From contig OY843752.1 of the NCBI GenBank assembly GCA_963693105.1, forward strand, positions 992,001 through 1,056,000: a stretch of DNA of 64,000 nt. Direction: 5' to 3'. The translations under genes were made by a program, and so were the position numbers. Under the pieces are notes generated by a model. It saw only the letters and a list, made by a program, of their open reading frames with translations. It made no database searches and was not told where the DNA came from. Shown piece after piece: positions 45,288 through 53,900 of the stretch. Each line of letters starts with the position of its first letter. Positions within the stretch are counted from its first letter, which is position 1. This DNA comes from Oxydemutator sp963693105. Its GTDB lineage: Bacteria; Pseudomonadota; Gammaproteobacteria; Poriferisulfidales; Oxydemutatoraceae.

Positions 45288-46584
45288 GGCCGCGACCATT
45301 CGTTCGTCGCCGGTGCGGTCTTTGCGCGGCGACTTGCGCGTGCCGGGCGACAAGTCCATCTCGCACCGCGCGCTGATGCTGGCCGCCGTCGCGCGCGGCG
45401 CCAGCGAGATTACGGGCTTTCTGGAAAGCACCGACTGTCTGGCGACGCTGGCGGCGCTGCGCGCGCTCGGCGCCGACATCGAGCACCACGGCGGCGGCCG
45501 GGTCGTGGTGCGCGGCGGCGACCTTCATTCCTGCACGAAGCCGTTGTATCTCGGCAATTCGGGAACGGCGATGCGCCTGCTCGCCGGGCTGCTGGCGGGA
45601 AGGGGTTTTGACGTTGTGCTGACCGGCGACGAGTCGCTGAGCCGCAGGCCGATGCGGCGCATCGTCGAGCCGCTGCGCGCGATGGGCGCCGCCGTCGCCG
45701 CGGCGCCCGGCGGCACGCCGCCGCTTGAGATCGCCGCCGCCGGGCCGCTGCGCGGCATCCGCCGGGATTTGCCGGTGGCGAGCGCACAGGTCAAGTCGTG
45801 CCTGCTGCTGGCGGGGCTGTGCGCCGAGGGCGTGACGACGATAGCCGAGCCGTCGCCGAGCCGCGACCACACCGAGAGAATGCTGCCGGTTTTCGGCTGC
45901 CCGGTGTCGTCCGATGGCGCCGCCGTTTCGCTGCAAGGCGGCGCGCGCCCGCGCGGCGCGCGCATCGAGGTGCCGGCGGACATTTCATCGGCGGCATTTT
46001 TCATCGTCGCCGCCAGCATCGCCGCCGACGCCGACATCGTGCTGCGGGAGGTCGGCGTCAATCCGACGCGCACCGGCGTCATCGAAATCCTGCGGCGGAT
46101 GGGCGCGGACATCGAACTCTCCGGCGAGCGTCTGCTCGGCAACGAGCCGGTGGCCGATATTCGCGTGCGTTCGGCGCGTTTGCGCGGTGTCGAGATTGAA
46201 CCGCAATGGGTGGCGCGCGCGATTGACGAGTTGCCGGTGATCTTCATCGCCGCCGCCTGCGCCGCCGGCGTCACCCGTGTCCGCGGCGCCGCCGAATTGC
46301 GGGCCAAGGAAAGCGACCGCATCGAGGCGATGGCGCGCGGCCTGCGCGCCTGCGGCATCGCCGTCGAGACCTTTGACGACGGCCTCGCCGTCGAGGGCGG
46401 GCGTCTGCGCGGCGCCAGAGTCGCCGGTTTCGGCGACCACCGCGTCGCGATGGCGTTTGCCGTCGCCGGCGTCGCCGCCGACGCCGCCGTGGACATCGCG
46501 GATTGCGCCAACATCGAGACTTCGTTTCCCGGTTTTGCCGGGGCCGCGGAGCAGATCGGGCTGGAGCTTTGCGAGGCGGGATGA
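45280..46584 (+). CDS. aroA: 3-phosphoshikimate 1-carboxyvinyltransferase AroA
   Basis: The 434-residue EPSP synthase shows VPGDKSISHRALMLAAVARG, the LGNSGTAMRLL loop, GDESLSRRPMRRI and the C-terminal LRAKESDRIEAMA and GDHRVAMAFAVAG. The motif set is that of the class II-like bacterial enzymes. The final 40 codons are repeated 322 bp downstream as part of a duplicated aroA/cmk junction. Its TGA overlaps the ATG of the truncated cmk copy. Confidence 0.92.
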   Translation: MVEAATIRSSPVRSLRGDLRVPGDKSISHRALMLAAVARGASEITGFLESTDCLATLAALRALGADIEHHGGGRVVVRGGDLHSCTKPLYLGNSGTAMRLLAGLLAGRGFDVVLTGDESLSRRPMRRIVEPLRAMGAAVAAAPGGTPPLEIAAAGPLRGIRRDLPVASAQVKSCLLLAGLCAEGVTTIAEPSPSRDHTERMLPVFGCPVSSDGAAVSLQGGARPRGARIEVPADISSAAFFIVAASIAADADIVLREVGVNPTRTGVIEILRRMGADIELSGERLLGNEPVADIRVRSARLRGVEIEPQWVARAIDELPVIFIAAACAAGVTRVRGAAELRAKESDRIEAMARGLRACGIAVETFDDGLAVEGGRLRGARVAGFGDHRVAMAFAVAGVAADAAVDIADCANIETSFPGFAGAAEQIGLELCEAG

Positions 46585-46794
46585 CGGCTGTTCCGGTCAT
46601 TGCGCTCGACGGCGGCGGCGGCGTCGGCAAGAGCACGCTCGGCTGCCGGCTGGCCGCGCGCTTCGGGTTTCACCTGCGGTGAGCGGCGCTTTGTACCGGA
46701 TGGTCGGCGTGCGCCTGCAGCGCGCAAAAATCGCCCTCACGGACGCCGCCGCGATTGAGGCGCTGGTGGCCTCGCTGGACGTGCGCTGCACCGT
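46581..46794 (+). pseudogene. Truncated, frameshifted duplicate of cmk 5' end
   Basis: The first 70 or so codons of cmk are copied here, with the P-loop GGGGVGKST. One base is missing in CACCTGCGGTGAGC compared with CACCTGCTGGTGAGC in the intact gene, giving a TGA at 46680-46682 after 33 codons. Beyond it the cmk homology continues out of frame, then joins a second copy of the aroA tail at a shared GCCGACGCCG sequence near 46800. It is non-functional. Confidence 0.8.
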
Positions 46795-46906
46795 CGCCGC
46801 CGACGCCGCCGTGGACATCGCGGATTGCGCCAACATCGAGACTTCGTTTCCCGGTTTTGCCGGTGCCGCGGAGCAGATCGGGCTGGAACTTTGCGAGGCG
46901 GGATGA
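46795..46906 (+). pseudogene. Relic of aroA 3' end
   Basis: This is a copy of the last aroA codons (AAVDIADCANIETSF to ELCEAG and the TGA at 46904-46906) fused to the truncated cmk copy. Its TGA overlaps the ATG of the intact cmk, keeping the original gene spacing. Confidence 0.8.
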
Positions 46907-47586
46907 CGGCTGCTCCGGTCATTGCGCTCGACGGCGGCGGCGGCGTCGGCAAGAGCACGCTCGGCTGCCGGCTGGCCGCGCGCTTCGGGTTTCACCTGCT
47001 GGTGAGCGGCGCTTTGTACCGGATGGTCGGCGTGCGCCTGCAACGCGCAGAAATCGCCCTCACGGACGCCGCCGCGATTGAGGCGTTGGTGGCCTCGCTG
47101 GAGGTGCGCTGCATCGCCACCGCCGACGCCGTCGAGATTGAATGCAATGGCCGGCGCGTGACCCCGGAAATCGCCGGTGAAACCGCCGCCGCCGCCGCCT
47201 CTGTGGCCGCCCGCTCGCCGCCCGTGCGCGCCGCGCTGCTGGCGCTGCAACGCGCCTGCCGGCGTGCTCCCGGCCTGGTCGCCGACGGGCGCGACATGGG
47301 CACGGTGGTCTTTCCAGACGCCGCGCTCAAGGTGTTTTTGACGGCGACCCCGCGGGAGCGCGCCCGCAGGCGTTATAAACAGTTGAGAGAGCAGGGATTT
47401 GATGTTACTCTTGATGCCTTGGCCGGGGAACTGGAAGAGCGCGACCGGCGCGACGCCGACCGGGCCATCGCTCCGTTACGGGCGGCCGATGACGCCGTAG
47501 TCCTTGATACGACACACCAGTCGGTCGAGGAGACGGTTTTGGCAATCGCCGCGCTGGCGGCGGAAAAGAACATAAAGGCATTATAA
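46903..47586 (+). CDS. cmk: Cytidylate kinase Cmk
   Basis: The 227-residue NMP kinase phosphorylates CMP and dCMP. It carries the P-loop in an unusual form (LDGGGGVGKST rather than GPSGAGKGT), the GALYR segment, the GRDMGTVVFPDA motif and RRDADRAIAPL. The aspartate normally before SGAxYR is a valine here (LLVSGALYR). Length is normal. It lies between aroA and rpsA, as in many gammaproteobacteria. A duplicated, broken copy of its 5' end lies directly upstream. Confidence 0.88.
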   Translation: MTAAPVIALDGGGGVGKSTLGCRLAARFGFHLLVSGALYRMVGVRLQRAEIALTDAAAIEALVASLEVRCIATADAVEIECNGRRVTPEIAGETAAAAASVAARSPPVRAALLALQRACRRAPGLVADGRDMGTVVFPDAALKVFLTATPRERARRRYKQLREQGFDVTLDALAGELEERDRRDADRAIAPLRAADDAVVLDTTHQSVEETVLAIAALAAEKNIKAL

Positions 47587-49287
47587 ATGGATGAAAATTT
47601 TGAAGACCTTCTGAATCAGAACAAAAAATCCGCCCGTCTGAAACCGGGCGCTCTGCTGGAAGGGGAAGTGATCGAAATTCGCGACGGTGCGGTGGTCGTC
47701 AACGCCGGGCTGAAGTCCGAGGGCGTGATTCCGATTGAGCAGTTTGTTGACAAGAACGGCGACCTGGAGGTCAGCGAGGGCGACATCGTCGAAGTGGCGC
47801 TGGACAGCCTCGAAGACGGCCTCGGCGAGACCCTGCTGTCGCGCGAGCGTGCCAGAAACATCCGCACCTGGAAGCGTCTTGAAGAATCTTGCGAGGCCGG
47901 CGAGATCGTCAAGGGGTTTCTGGTGAACAAAGTCAAGGGCGGTTTCATCGTTGACCTCGAAGGCATCAGCGCCTTTCTGCCCGGCTCGCTGGTGGACATC
48001 CGGCCGATGCGCGATCTCAGCTATCTCGAAGGCAAGGAACTCGAATTCAAGATCATCAAGTTGGACCGCAACCGCAGCAACGTCGTCGTTTCCAGACGCG
48101 CCGTTCTCGAGTCCGAACACGGCGGCGGGCGCGACGAGATTATGAAGAACCTGTCGGAGGGCATGGTCGTCAAGGGCATCGTCAAGAACCTGACCGATTA
48201 CGGCGCTTTCCTCGGTTTCGGCGGTTTCGACGGCCTGCTGCACATCACCGACATGGCGTGGAAACGTGTGCACCACCCGTCCGAGGTGTTGTCCGTCGGC
48301 GATGAAATCGAGGTCAAGATACTCAAGTACGACAAGGAGAAAAACCGCATTTCACTGGGGCTGAAGCAGATGACGGAAGATCCCTGGTCGCAGTTGGTGC
48401 GGCGTTATCCTGAAAAGTCGCGCATTTTCGGCACGGTCACGAGCATCACCGACTACGGCTGCTTTATCCAGATCGAGGAGGGCGTCGAGGGTCTGGCGCA
48501 CATCTCCGAGCTGGACTGGACCAACAAGAACATCAGCCCGTCGAAAGTGGTCAGCGTCGGCGAGGAAGTCGAGGCGCTGGTGATCGACGTGGACGAGGAA
48601 AAGCGGCGGGTGTCGCTCAGTATCAAGAAGTGCAGGTCCAACCCCTGGAATGACTTTTCCACCAACCAGCGCAAGGGCGACAAGCTCAAGGGCGTGGTTC
48701 GCTCGATCAACGATTTCGGGATTTTCGTCGGTTTTCCCGACTACGGTATTGACGGGCTTGTGCACATCACCGATATTTCCGTGACGGAACGCGCCGACGA
48801 GGCGATTCGCCGTTACAAGAAGGGGCAGGAGGTCGAGGTCGTGGTGCTTTCGATGGACCCGGGCCGCGAACGGATTTCGCTCGGCATCCGGCAGCTGAAC
48901 GACGGTTTCCTGCAGGACTACCTGAACGCGCATCCGAAAAACTCGGCCGTCACCGGCACCGTGGTTGACGTGACCGACAAGTCGGTCATCGTCAATCTGG
49001 CCGACAATGTGCACGGCGTTATCGCGCTTTCCGAACTGTCGCCGGGCGGCGCCGACGCGCCGAAGGCGGGTGATTCCGTCGAGGCCAAGTTGATCGGCCT
49101 CGACAAAAGGAACTGCGTGGTGTCGCTGTCCGTCAAGGCCAGGGAGAAAGAGGAGCAGGCGATCCAGGTCAGGGAATACACCGCCGCGGAGAAACCGGCG
49201 AGCACTTCGCTCGGCGACATCATTCGTGAAAAACTGGGACGCATCAAGGTCGGCGGCAGAAAGGACGCCGACGAAAAATCAGGTTGA
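47587..49287 (+). CDS. rpsA: 30S ribosomal protein S1
   Basis: The 566-residue protein has six S1 RNA-binding domains in succession, at about residues 20-86, 105-170, 190-260, 276-346, 362-432 and 449-518. Domains 3-6 are the canonical type (for example GIVKNLTDYGAFLGFGGFDG and GTVTSITDYGCFIQIEEGVEG). It captures mRNA for the 30S subunit. It begins immediately after the cmk stop. A Lys/Gly-rich tail ends the protein. Codon use is cleaner and less GC-extreme than its neighbours, as expected for high expression. Confidence 0.95.
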   Translation: MDENFEDLLNQNKKSARLKPGALLEGEVIEIRDGAVVVNAGLKSEGVIPIEQFVDKNGDLEVSEGDIVEVALDSLEDGLGETLLSRERARNIRTWKRLEESCEAGEIVKGFLVNKVKGGFIVDLEGISAFLPGSLVDIRPMRDLSYLEGKELEFKIIKLDRNRSNVVVSRRAVLESEHGGGRDEIMKNLSEGMVVKGIVKNLTDYGAFLGFGGFDGLLHITDMAWKRVHHPSEVLSVGDEIEVKILKYDKEKNRISLGLKQMTEDPWSQLVRRYPEKSRIFGTVTSITDYGCFIQIEEGVEGLAHISELDWTNKNISPSKVVSVGEEVEALVIDVDEEKRRVSLSIKKCRSNPWNDFSTNQRKGDKLKGVVRSINDFGIFVGFPDYGIDGLVHITDISVTERADEAIRRYKKGQEVEVVVLSMDPGRERISLGIRQLNDGFLQDYLNAHPKNSAVTGTVVDVTDKSVIVNLADNVHGVIALSELSPGGADAPKAGDSVEAKLIGLDKRNCVVSLSVKAREKEEQAIQVREYTAAEKPASTSLGDIIREKLGRIKVGGRKDADEKSG

Positions 49288-49298
49288 GGAGGTCGGAT

Positions 49299-49784
49299 AT
49301 GGCAGACGACAAGGAATTTGAATCCATCACCTGTTCGCAGATGATCAGCCGGATGGCCGCGAAGCAGGCGCGCCTGAGCCGCAGAGACGTCAAGATGGCC
49401 GTGCGCTATTCGCTGGAGTACATGAGCGAGGTGCTGGGCCAGGGGCAGAGGATCGAGGTCCGCGGGTTCGGAAGTTTTTCCCTGCGCTTCAGAAGGCCCC
49501 GGATGACGCGCAACCCGAAGACGCGCGAGGCGGTCTTCATCTCCGGCAGAAGCATTCCCTATTTCAAGCCGAGCGCGCAGCTGGGCGCCCGTGTCAACAA
49601 GGAAACAAAGGCCGACGGCCGCGACAGCCCGGAGCGGATGGACGGCATGGACACGGCGATGGGCGACGGCCCTGCGGCCGCGGTGAACATGGGCGGCGCC
49701 GGCCCGGAGGCCGGCATGGACGAAGACGGCCGCGACAAGCCGGCCTCGCCGCCGTCGTGGGAGCAGGGTTCGGGCCGCGCCTGA
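49299..49784 (+). CDS. ihfB: Integration host factor beta-like protein with C-terminal extension
   Basis: The 161-residue protein starts at the ATG at 49299, preceded by a strong GAGGAGG. The first 100 residues are a DNABII protein: LSRRDVKMAVRYSLEYMSEVLGQG, VRGFGSFSLRFRRPRMTRNPKT, and the arm ending SIPYFKPSAQL. Placement after rpsA identifies IHF beta. IHF beta is normally about 95-100 residues. Here some 60 further residues, rich in Gly, Met, Asp and Pro, follow (beginning NKETKADGRDSPERMDG). The tail looks disordered and acidic and could modulate DNA binding. Confidence 0.85.
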   Translation: MADDKEFESITCSQMISRMAAKQARLSRRDVKMAVRYSLEYMSEVLGQGQRIEVRGFGSFSLRFRRPRMTRNPKTREAVFISGRSIPYFKPSAQLGARVNKETKADGRDSPERMDGMDTAMGDGPAAAVNMGGAGPEAGMDEDGRDKPASPPSWEQGSGRA

Positions 49785-49799
49785 ATTTGGCGGCATACA

Positions 49800-50999
49800 A
49801 TGGACGCGGCGATATTCGAGTGGCTGTGGTTTTTGCTGCCGGTCGCGGCTTTCAGCGGCTGGTATGTCGGCGCGCGCTCGTCCGGCGGCAGGTCCGAGCA
49901 CTCGATGGCGCCGGAATACATCCAGGGGCTGAATTACCTGCTCGACCAGGAGACCGGCAAGGCCATAGAAATATTCATCAAGTTTTTCGAGGTCAATCCG
50001 ACGACGGTTGACACCCATATCATTCTCGGAAATCTGTTTCGCCAGAAGGGCGAACTCGAAAAGGCGATTCGTATTCACCACAACATCGTGTCGCGCGCGC
50101 ACATCGGCGAGGAACACAGGGCGGTCGCGCTGCTGGAACTGGGGCGGGACTACTTCAACGCGGGGCTGCTCGACAGCGCCGAGAAAATTTTCCGGGAACT
50201 GGTCGCGGTCGAGACGCGCCCCACCGTCGTCAAGGGCTACCGCCACCTGCTGACGCTGTACGAGATAGAGAAATCATGGGAGGAGGCGATTCACTGCGCC
50301 GAATGGCTCAAACGCACCGACGCCGACGATTGCGACACCCGCATCGCGCACTATCACTGCGAACTTGCCGAGAAGGCGCTCGACCGGCAGGATTACAAAC
50401 TGGCGGCGCACCACGTCGGCCAGTCGAGAAAATTTGACAAGACCCTGGTCAGGGCCTCGATCATCCGCGGCGACATCGAGGTCGGCCGCGACAGCCACCG
50501 CGCCGCACTGCGCCATTATTCCAACGTGCTGGTCGCGCATCCCGAATACGCGAGCGCGCTGCTTCCCAAAGTCCGGGAGTGTTTTGTGCCGTATGATCCG
50601 TCCGGCTTCGCCGACTACATCCGCGCGCTGGATTTGCAGGTGATGACCGTCTCCTATGTCGCCACTTACATGCACGTGCTGTTGCAGGCGCACCGCACCG
50701 ACGAGGCCGGGCATTTTCTGCTGGGCCTGGTCGAGGCCGAGCGCGCGCCGATTCCGGTGCTGAAAATTTTTCTTGAAGAAAAAATCAGGAACAGCGGCCT
50801 GGCCGAGGACGATCTCGTCGGGCAGGTCATTCGGGGCCTCAGCCACAACGAGGAGTCCGGCTATCTCTACGAGTGCGAGGGCTGCGGCTTTGAGACCTAC
50901 CATATTTACTGGCAGTGCCCCAGTTGCCACGCCTGGGGAACCGCCAGGCCGCTCGACGTCATCGAAAGCCTGTCGCCGTCGGAAGTCGCTTCCGGCTGA
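49800..50999 (+). CDS. lapB: Lipopolysaccharide assembly protein LapB (YciM)
   Basis: The 399-residue protein has an N-terminal membrane helix (FEWLWFLLPVAAFSGWYVG), several tetratricopeptide repeats (for example YIQGLNYLLDQETGKAIEIF and HIILGNLFRQKGELEKAI) and a C-terminal rubredoxin-like zinc ribbon with two cysteine pairs (YECEGCGFE and QCPSCHAWG). LapB binds the FtsH protease and controls LpxC turnover. LapA, which usually precedes it, is missing; the ihfB and lapB genes are 15 bp apart. Confidence 0.9.
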   Translation: MDAAIFEWLWFLLPVAAFSGWYVGARSSGGRSEHSMAPEYIQGLNYLLDQETGKAIEIFIKFFEVNPTTVDTHIILGNLFRQKGELEKAIRIHHNIVSRAHIGEEHRAVALLELGRDYFNAGLLDSAEKIFRELVAVETRPTVVKGYRHLLTLYEIEKSWEEAIHCAEWLKRTDADDCDTRIAHYHCELAEKALDRQDYKLAAHHVGQSRKFDKTLVRASIIRGDIEVGRDSHRAALRHYSNVLVAHPEYASALLPKVRECFVPYDPSGFADYIRALDLQVMTVSYVATYMHVLLQAHRTDEAGHFLLGLVEAERAPIPVLKIFLEEKIRNSGLAEDDLVGQVIRGLSHNEESGYLYECEGCGFETYHIYWQCPSCHAWGTARPLDVIESLSPSEVASG

Positions 51000-51120
51000 T
51001 TTTCGCCCGCCGGCGTGCTGTTCGTCGGCCAGAAGCTACCGTTCATCCCCCCGCCCGCCGCCGCCCGGCGTGACGCGCTATTTTCACGCCTCCTTGAACA
51101 TTGAACCGAAGGAGGAAAAA

Positions 51121-51501
51121 ATGCGTTTAATGAAAATAAGTCTTGTCGGCTTCGCCTCGCTGTTGTGCATCTGTGCTTACGCGGATGTCAACCTCAACAC
51201 GGCGGACCACCAGCAGCTGATGGAGCAGTTGAGAAACGTCGGCTCCGAAAAAGCGGCCGCGATCATCGAGTATCGCGAGCGCAACGGCCGTTTCACCGAT
51301 GTCGGGCAACTGACCGGAGTGAGCGGTATTGGCGAGGCCACGCTCGAGATGAACCGCCATCTGTTGACGGTCGGCGACGATGCGCGCGACGGCGGCGACG
51401 GACGGGAGATTGTGTCCGAGCCGTCGTCCGCCGCGCCGCCGGCGTTACGCGAGGCGGTCGAATCGGCGACGGGGGAGCGTCTTCCCGCCGCCGGCCATTA
51501 A
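51121..51501 (+). CDS. ComEA-like helix-hairpin-helix protein, exported
   Basis: The 126-residue protein starts at an ATG after a strong AAGGAGG. A signal peptide covers residues 1-21. The mature start VNLNTADHQQLMEQLRNVG followed by EKAAAIIEYRERNGRFTDVGQLTGVSGIG is a tandem helix-hairpin-helix of the ComEA type, which binds DNA in the periplasm in competent bacteria. A Ser/Ala-rich tail of 40 residues follows. There is no membrane anchor. No other competence gene is present, so a role in DNA uptake is inferred from the family only. A terminator follows. Confidence 0.82.
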   Translation: MRLMKISLVGFASLLCICAYADVNLNTADHQQLMEQLRNVGSEKAAAIIEYRERNGRFTDVGQLTGVSGIGEATLEMNRHLLTVGDDARDGGDGREIVSEPSSAAPPALREAVESATGERLPAAGH

Positions 51502-51517
51502 GCGGACGCGGAGCAGG

Positions 51518-51546
51518 GGCGGGGCGTTTGCGCCCCGCCTTTGTTT
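51518..51546 (+). terminator. Rho-independent terminator after the ComEA-like gene
   Basis: A perfect 9-bp GC stem (GGCGGGGCG at 51518-51526 and CGCCCCGCC at 51531-51539) with a 4-nt loop is followed by TTTGTTT. It ends rightward transcription just before the end of the convergent cfa gene. The reverse orientation lacks a T-tract. Confidence 0.85.
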
Positions 51547-51548
51547 CG

Positions 51549-52664
51549 TCAGCGCGGCGCGCGGTAGCAGCCGGCGACGCCGCCGGGCGACAGCACAATC
51601 TGCCAGAGCTGGTTGCTGCGCGAGCGGAACGAGCCGGCGCAGCTCAGCAGGTAGTAATTCCACATCCTGTAAAAGCGCTCGTCGGCGGCCTGTTCTATCT
51701 GTCGCCGGTTTTCCCCGAAGTTCCGGTGCCAGGCCATCAGCGTCTTGTCGTAGTCGGCGCCGAAGTTCTGCAAATCCTCGATCACGAAGCAGCCTTCGCA
51801 CGCCCGGCTGATTTGCGAGATGGAAGGCAGCATCGAGTTGGGAAAGATGTGTCTTTCAATCCACGGGTCGGTCTTGGTCAGCGAATACGACGAGCCGATG
51901 GTGTGCAGCAGGAACAGGCCGTCTTTTTTCAGCACGCGGCGCACGGCGTCCATATAAGCGCGGTAGTTTTTGTGGCCGACGTGTTCGAACATGCCGATGG
52001 AATAGACGCGGTCGTATTCACCGCGCAAATCGCGGTAATCCTGCAGGCGGATTTCCACCGGCATTCCGCGGCAGACGGCGCGGGCGTATTCGGACTGGCG
52101 CTGCGACACCGTAATCCCGGCCACCGAAACCCCATAGTATTCGGCGGCGAACCGCGCCGCGCCGCCCCAGCCGCAGCCGATGTCGAGAACCCGCATGCCC
52201 GGCTTCAGCCCGAGTTTGTCGAAAATCAGCCTCAGCTTGGCCTCCTGCGCGGCGTCCAGGCTCGACGCACTCTTCCAGTAGCCGCAACTGTAGTTCATGC
52301 GCGAGTCGAGCATTTTCTCGAACAGTTGCGTGCTCAGGTCGTAATGTTTTTCGCCGATGTGGAAGGCGCGCCCGGCCTTTTGCAGGTTCAGCACGATGGA
52401 CTGTATGCAATGGAGAAGGTCCACCGCCGAGACGGTTCTCCGGTCGAGTTCCGCCGCCAGAAGGCGCGTGAAAAGCTCGTCGAGCCGGTCGCAGTCCCAC
52501 CAGCCGTCCATGTAGGCCTCGCCGAGGCCGAGCGAGCCTCGCAGCAGCATCCGGGAATAGGTTCCGGGGTTGTGGATGCGGATGTCCCACGGGTTTTCGC
52601 CGTTGATCTCGACGCCGGCCTGCGCCAGCAGCGCGCCGTATTTGTGTCGGAGCCACTTAATCAT
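51549..52664 (-). CDS. cfa: Cyclopropane-fatty-acyl-phospholipid synthase
   Basis: The 371-residue SAM-dependent methyltransferase adds a methylene group to unsaturated acyl chains of membrane phospholipids. Visible motifs are the N-terminal LGLGEAYMDGWWDCDRLDELF, HYDLSTQLFEKMLDSRMNYSCGYW, the SAM loop VLDIGCGWGGAARFAAE, GITVSQRQSEYA and FEHVGHKNYRAYMD, and the C-terminal WQIVLS. I set the start at the ATG at 52664; an upstream in-frame codon is less likely. It is divergent from galU. Confidence 0.9.
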   Translation of the reverse strand: MIKWLRHKYGALLAQAGVEINGENPWDIRIHNPGTYSRMLLRGSLGLGEAYMDGWWDCDRLDELFTRLLAAELDRRTVSAVDLLHCIQSIVLNLQKAGRAFHIGEKHYDLSTQLFEKMLDSRMNYSCGYWKSASSLDAAQEAKLRLIFDKLGLKPGMRVLDIGCGWGGAARFAAEYYGVSVAGITVSQRQSEYARAVCRGMPVEIRLQDYRDLRGEYDRVYSIGMFEHVGHKNYRAYMDAVRRVLKKDGLFLLHTIGSSYSLTKTDPWIERHIFPNSMLPSISQISRACEGCFVIEDLQNFGADYDKTLMAWHRNFGENRRQIEQAADERFYRMWNYYLLSCAGSFRSRSNQLWQIVLSPGGVAGCYRAPR

Positions 52665-52736
52665 GTGCCGGGGCCGCGTCAATGCTACCATAGGCGTCCG
52701 CGTTTGCCGGTGTCTTCAGCCGCCGCGGAATTCTCC

Positions 52737-53624
52737 ATGAGTTCGCACAAAAACAAACTGCGAAAAGCCGTGTTTCCGGTGGCCGGCCTCGGCACCCGCT
52801 TTCTGCCGGTGACCAAGGCCAGCCCGAAGGAAATGCTGCCCGTCGTGGACAAGCCGCTGATTCAGTACGCGGTGGAGGAGGCGGTCGAGGCCGGTATTGA
52901 GGTGCTGATCTTCGTCAACAACAGAAACAAGAGAGCCATCGAGGACTATTTTGACGATGCGCGCGAATTGTCCGACCACCTGACGCGGAAAAACAGGCCC
53001 AGGCTGCTTGAGAAAATCAACGACATTGTTCCCGCCGGCGTGTCCTGCGTGTACCTGCGCCAGGCCAATTCCGACGGGCTGGGCGACGCCGTGCGGTGCG
53101 CCGAGGCGGTGGTTCACGACGAGCCTTTTGCGGTGTTGCTGGCGGACGATCTGGTGCGCACGGACGGCGCCGGCTGCATGACGCAACTGACGCGCGTCTG
53201 GGAACGCGAGGGCGGCACGGTTCTGGCGCTGGAGGAGGTGGCGCCGGAGAACACGAGCCGCTACGGAATCATCGGCGGTGCGCGCGGCGACGACGGCCTG
53301 TGGCGGGTCGAGCAACTGGTCGAGAAGCCGCCGTCCGGCGAGGCGCCGAGCCGCATGGCGGTCATTGGCCGCTATATCCTGCAGCCCGATATTTTCGACC
53401 ACCTCAGAAACACGCGCCCGGGTGTCGGCGGCGAATTGCAGCTGACCGACGCGATTGCGAAGCAGATTGACTCGCAACCGGTGCACGGCTTGTGCTACGA
53501 CGGGCGGCGCTACGACTGCGGCGACAAACTGGGATACCTGCGCGCCAACGTCGAGTACGCGCTGAAACATCCCGAGCTGGCCGACGATTTTCGCGACTAC
53601 CTGAAAAATCTCGAATTGCCCTGA
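52737..53624 (+). CDS. galU: UTP-glucose-1-phosphate uridylyltransferase GalU
   Basis: The 295-residue nucleotidyltransferase makes UDP-glucose. It shows FPVAGLGTRFLPVTKASPKE (nucleotide loop with catalytic Arg and Lys), VEEAVEAGIEVLIFVNNRNK, LADDLV with the metal aspartate, VEKPP, and the C-terminal YDCGDKLGYLRANVEYAL. A frame continues far upstream in the same phase but does not look coding. The last 80 codons are repeated immediately downstream. Confidence 0.92.
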   Translation: MSSHKNKLRKAVFPVAGLGTRFLPVTKASPKEMLPVVDKPLIQYAVEEAVEAGIEVLIFVNNRNKRAIEDYFDDARELSDHLTRKNRPRLLEKINDIVPAGVSCVYLRQANSDGLGDAVRCAEAVVHDEPFAVLLADDLVRTDGAGCMTQLTRVWEREGGTVLALEEVAPENTSRYGIIGGARGDDGLWRVEQLVEKPPSGEAPSRMAVIGRYILQPDIFDHLRNTRPGVGGELQLTDAIAKQIDSQPVHGLCYDGRRYDCGDKLGYLRANVEYALKHPELADDFRDYLKNLELP

Positions 53625-53626
53625 CG

Positions 53627-53880
53627 CTTATATCCTGCAACCCGATATTTTCGACCACCTCAGAAACACGCGCCCGGGTGTCGGCGGCGAATTGCAGCTG
53701 ACCGACGCGATTGCGAAGCAGATTGACCTGCAACCGGTGCACGGCCTTTGCTATGACGGGCGGCGCTACGACTGCGGCGACAAACTGGGATACCTGCGCG
53801 CCAACGTCGAGTACGCGCTGAAACATCCCGAGCTGGCCGACGATTTTCGCGACTACCTGAAAAATCTCGAATTGCCCTGA
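53627..53880 (+). pseudogene. Tandem duplicate of galU 3' end
   Basis: From TATATCCTGCAACCCGATA on, the last 83 or so codons of galU are repeated with a period of 256 bp. The copy encodes LQPDIFDHLRNTRPGVGG through YLKNLELP and ends in TGA at 53878-53880. It has no start of its own and lacks the nucleotide-binding half. Only a few substitutions separate it from the parent (IDLQPV for IDSQPV). Confidence 0.85.
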
Positions 53881-53900
53881 CGCTGCGGCGGCGCGCGCCG

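Noticed and set aside
51165..52736. A long in-frame extension upstream of galU
   Set aside because: It runs opposite cfa and lacks any GalU homology before the ATG at 52737. The GalU family starts with the SSHKNKLRKAVFPVAG-type sequence seen there.
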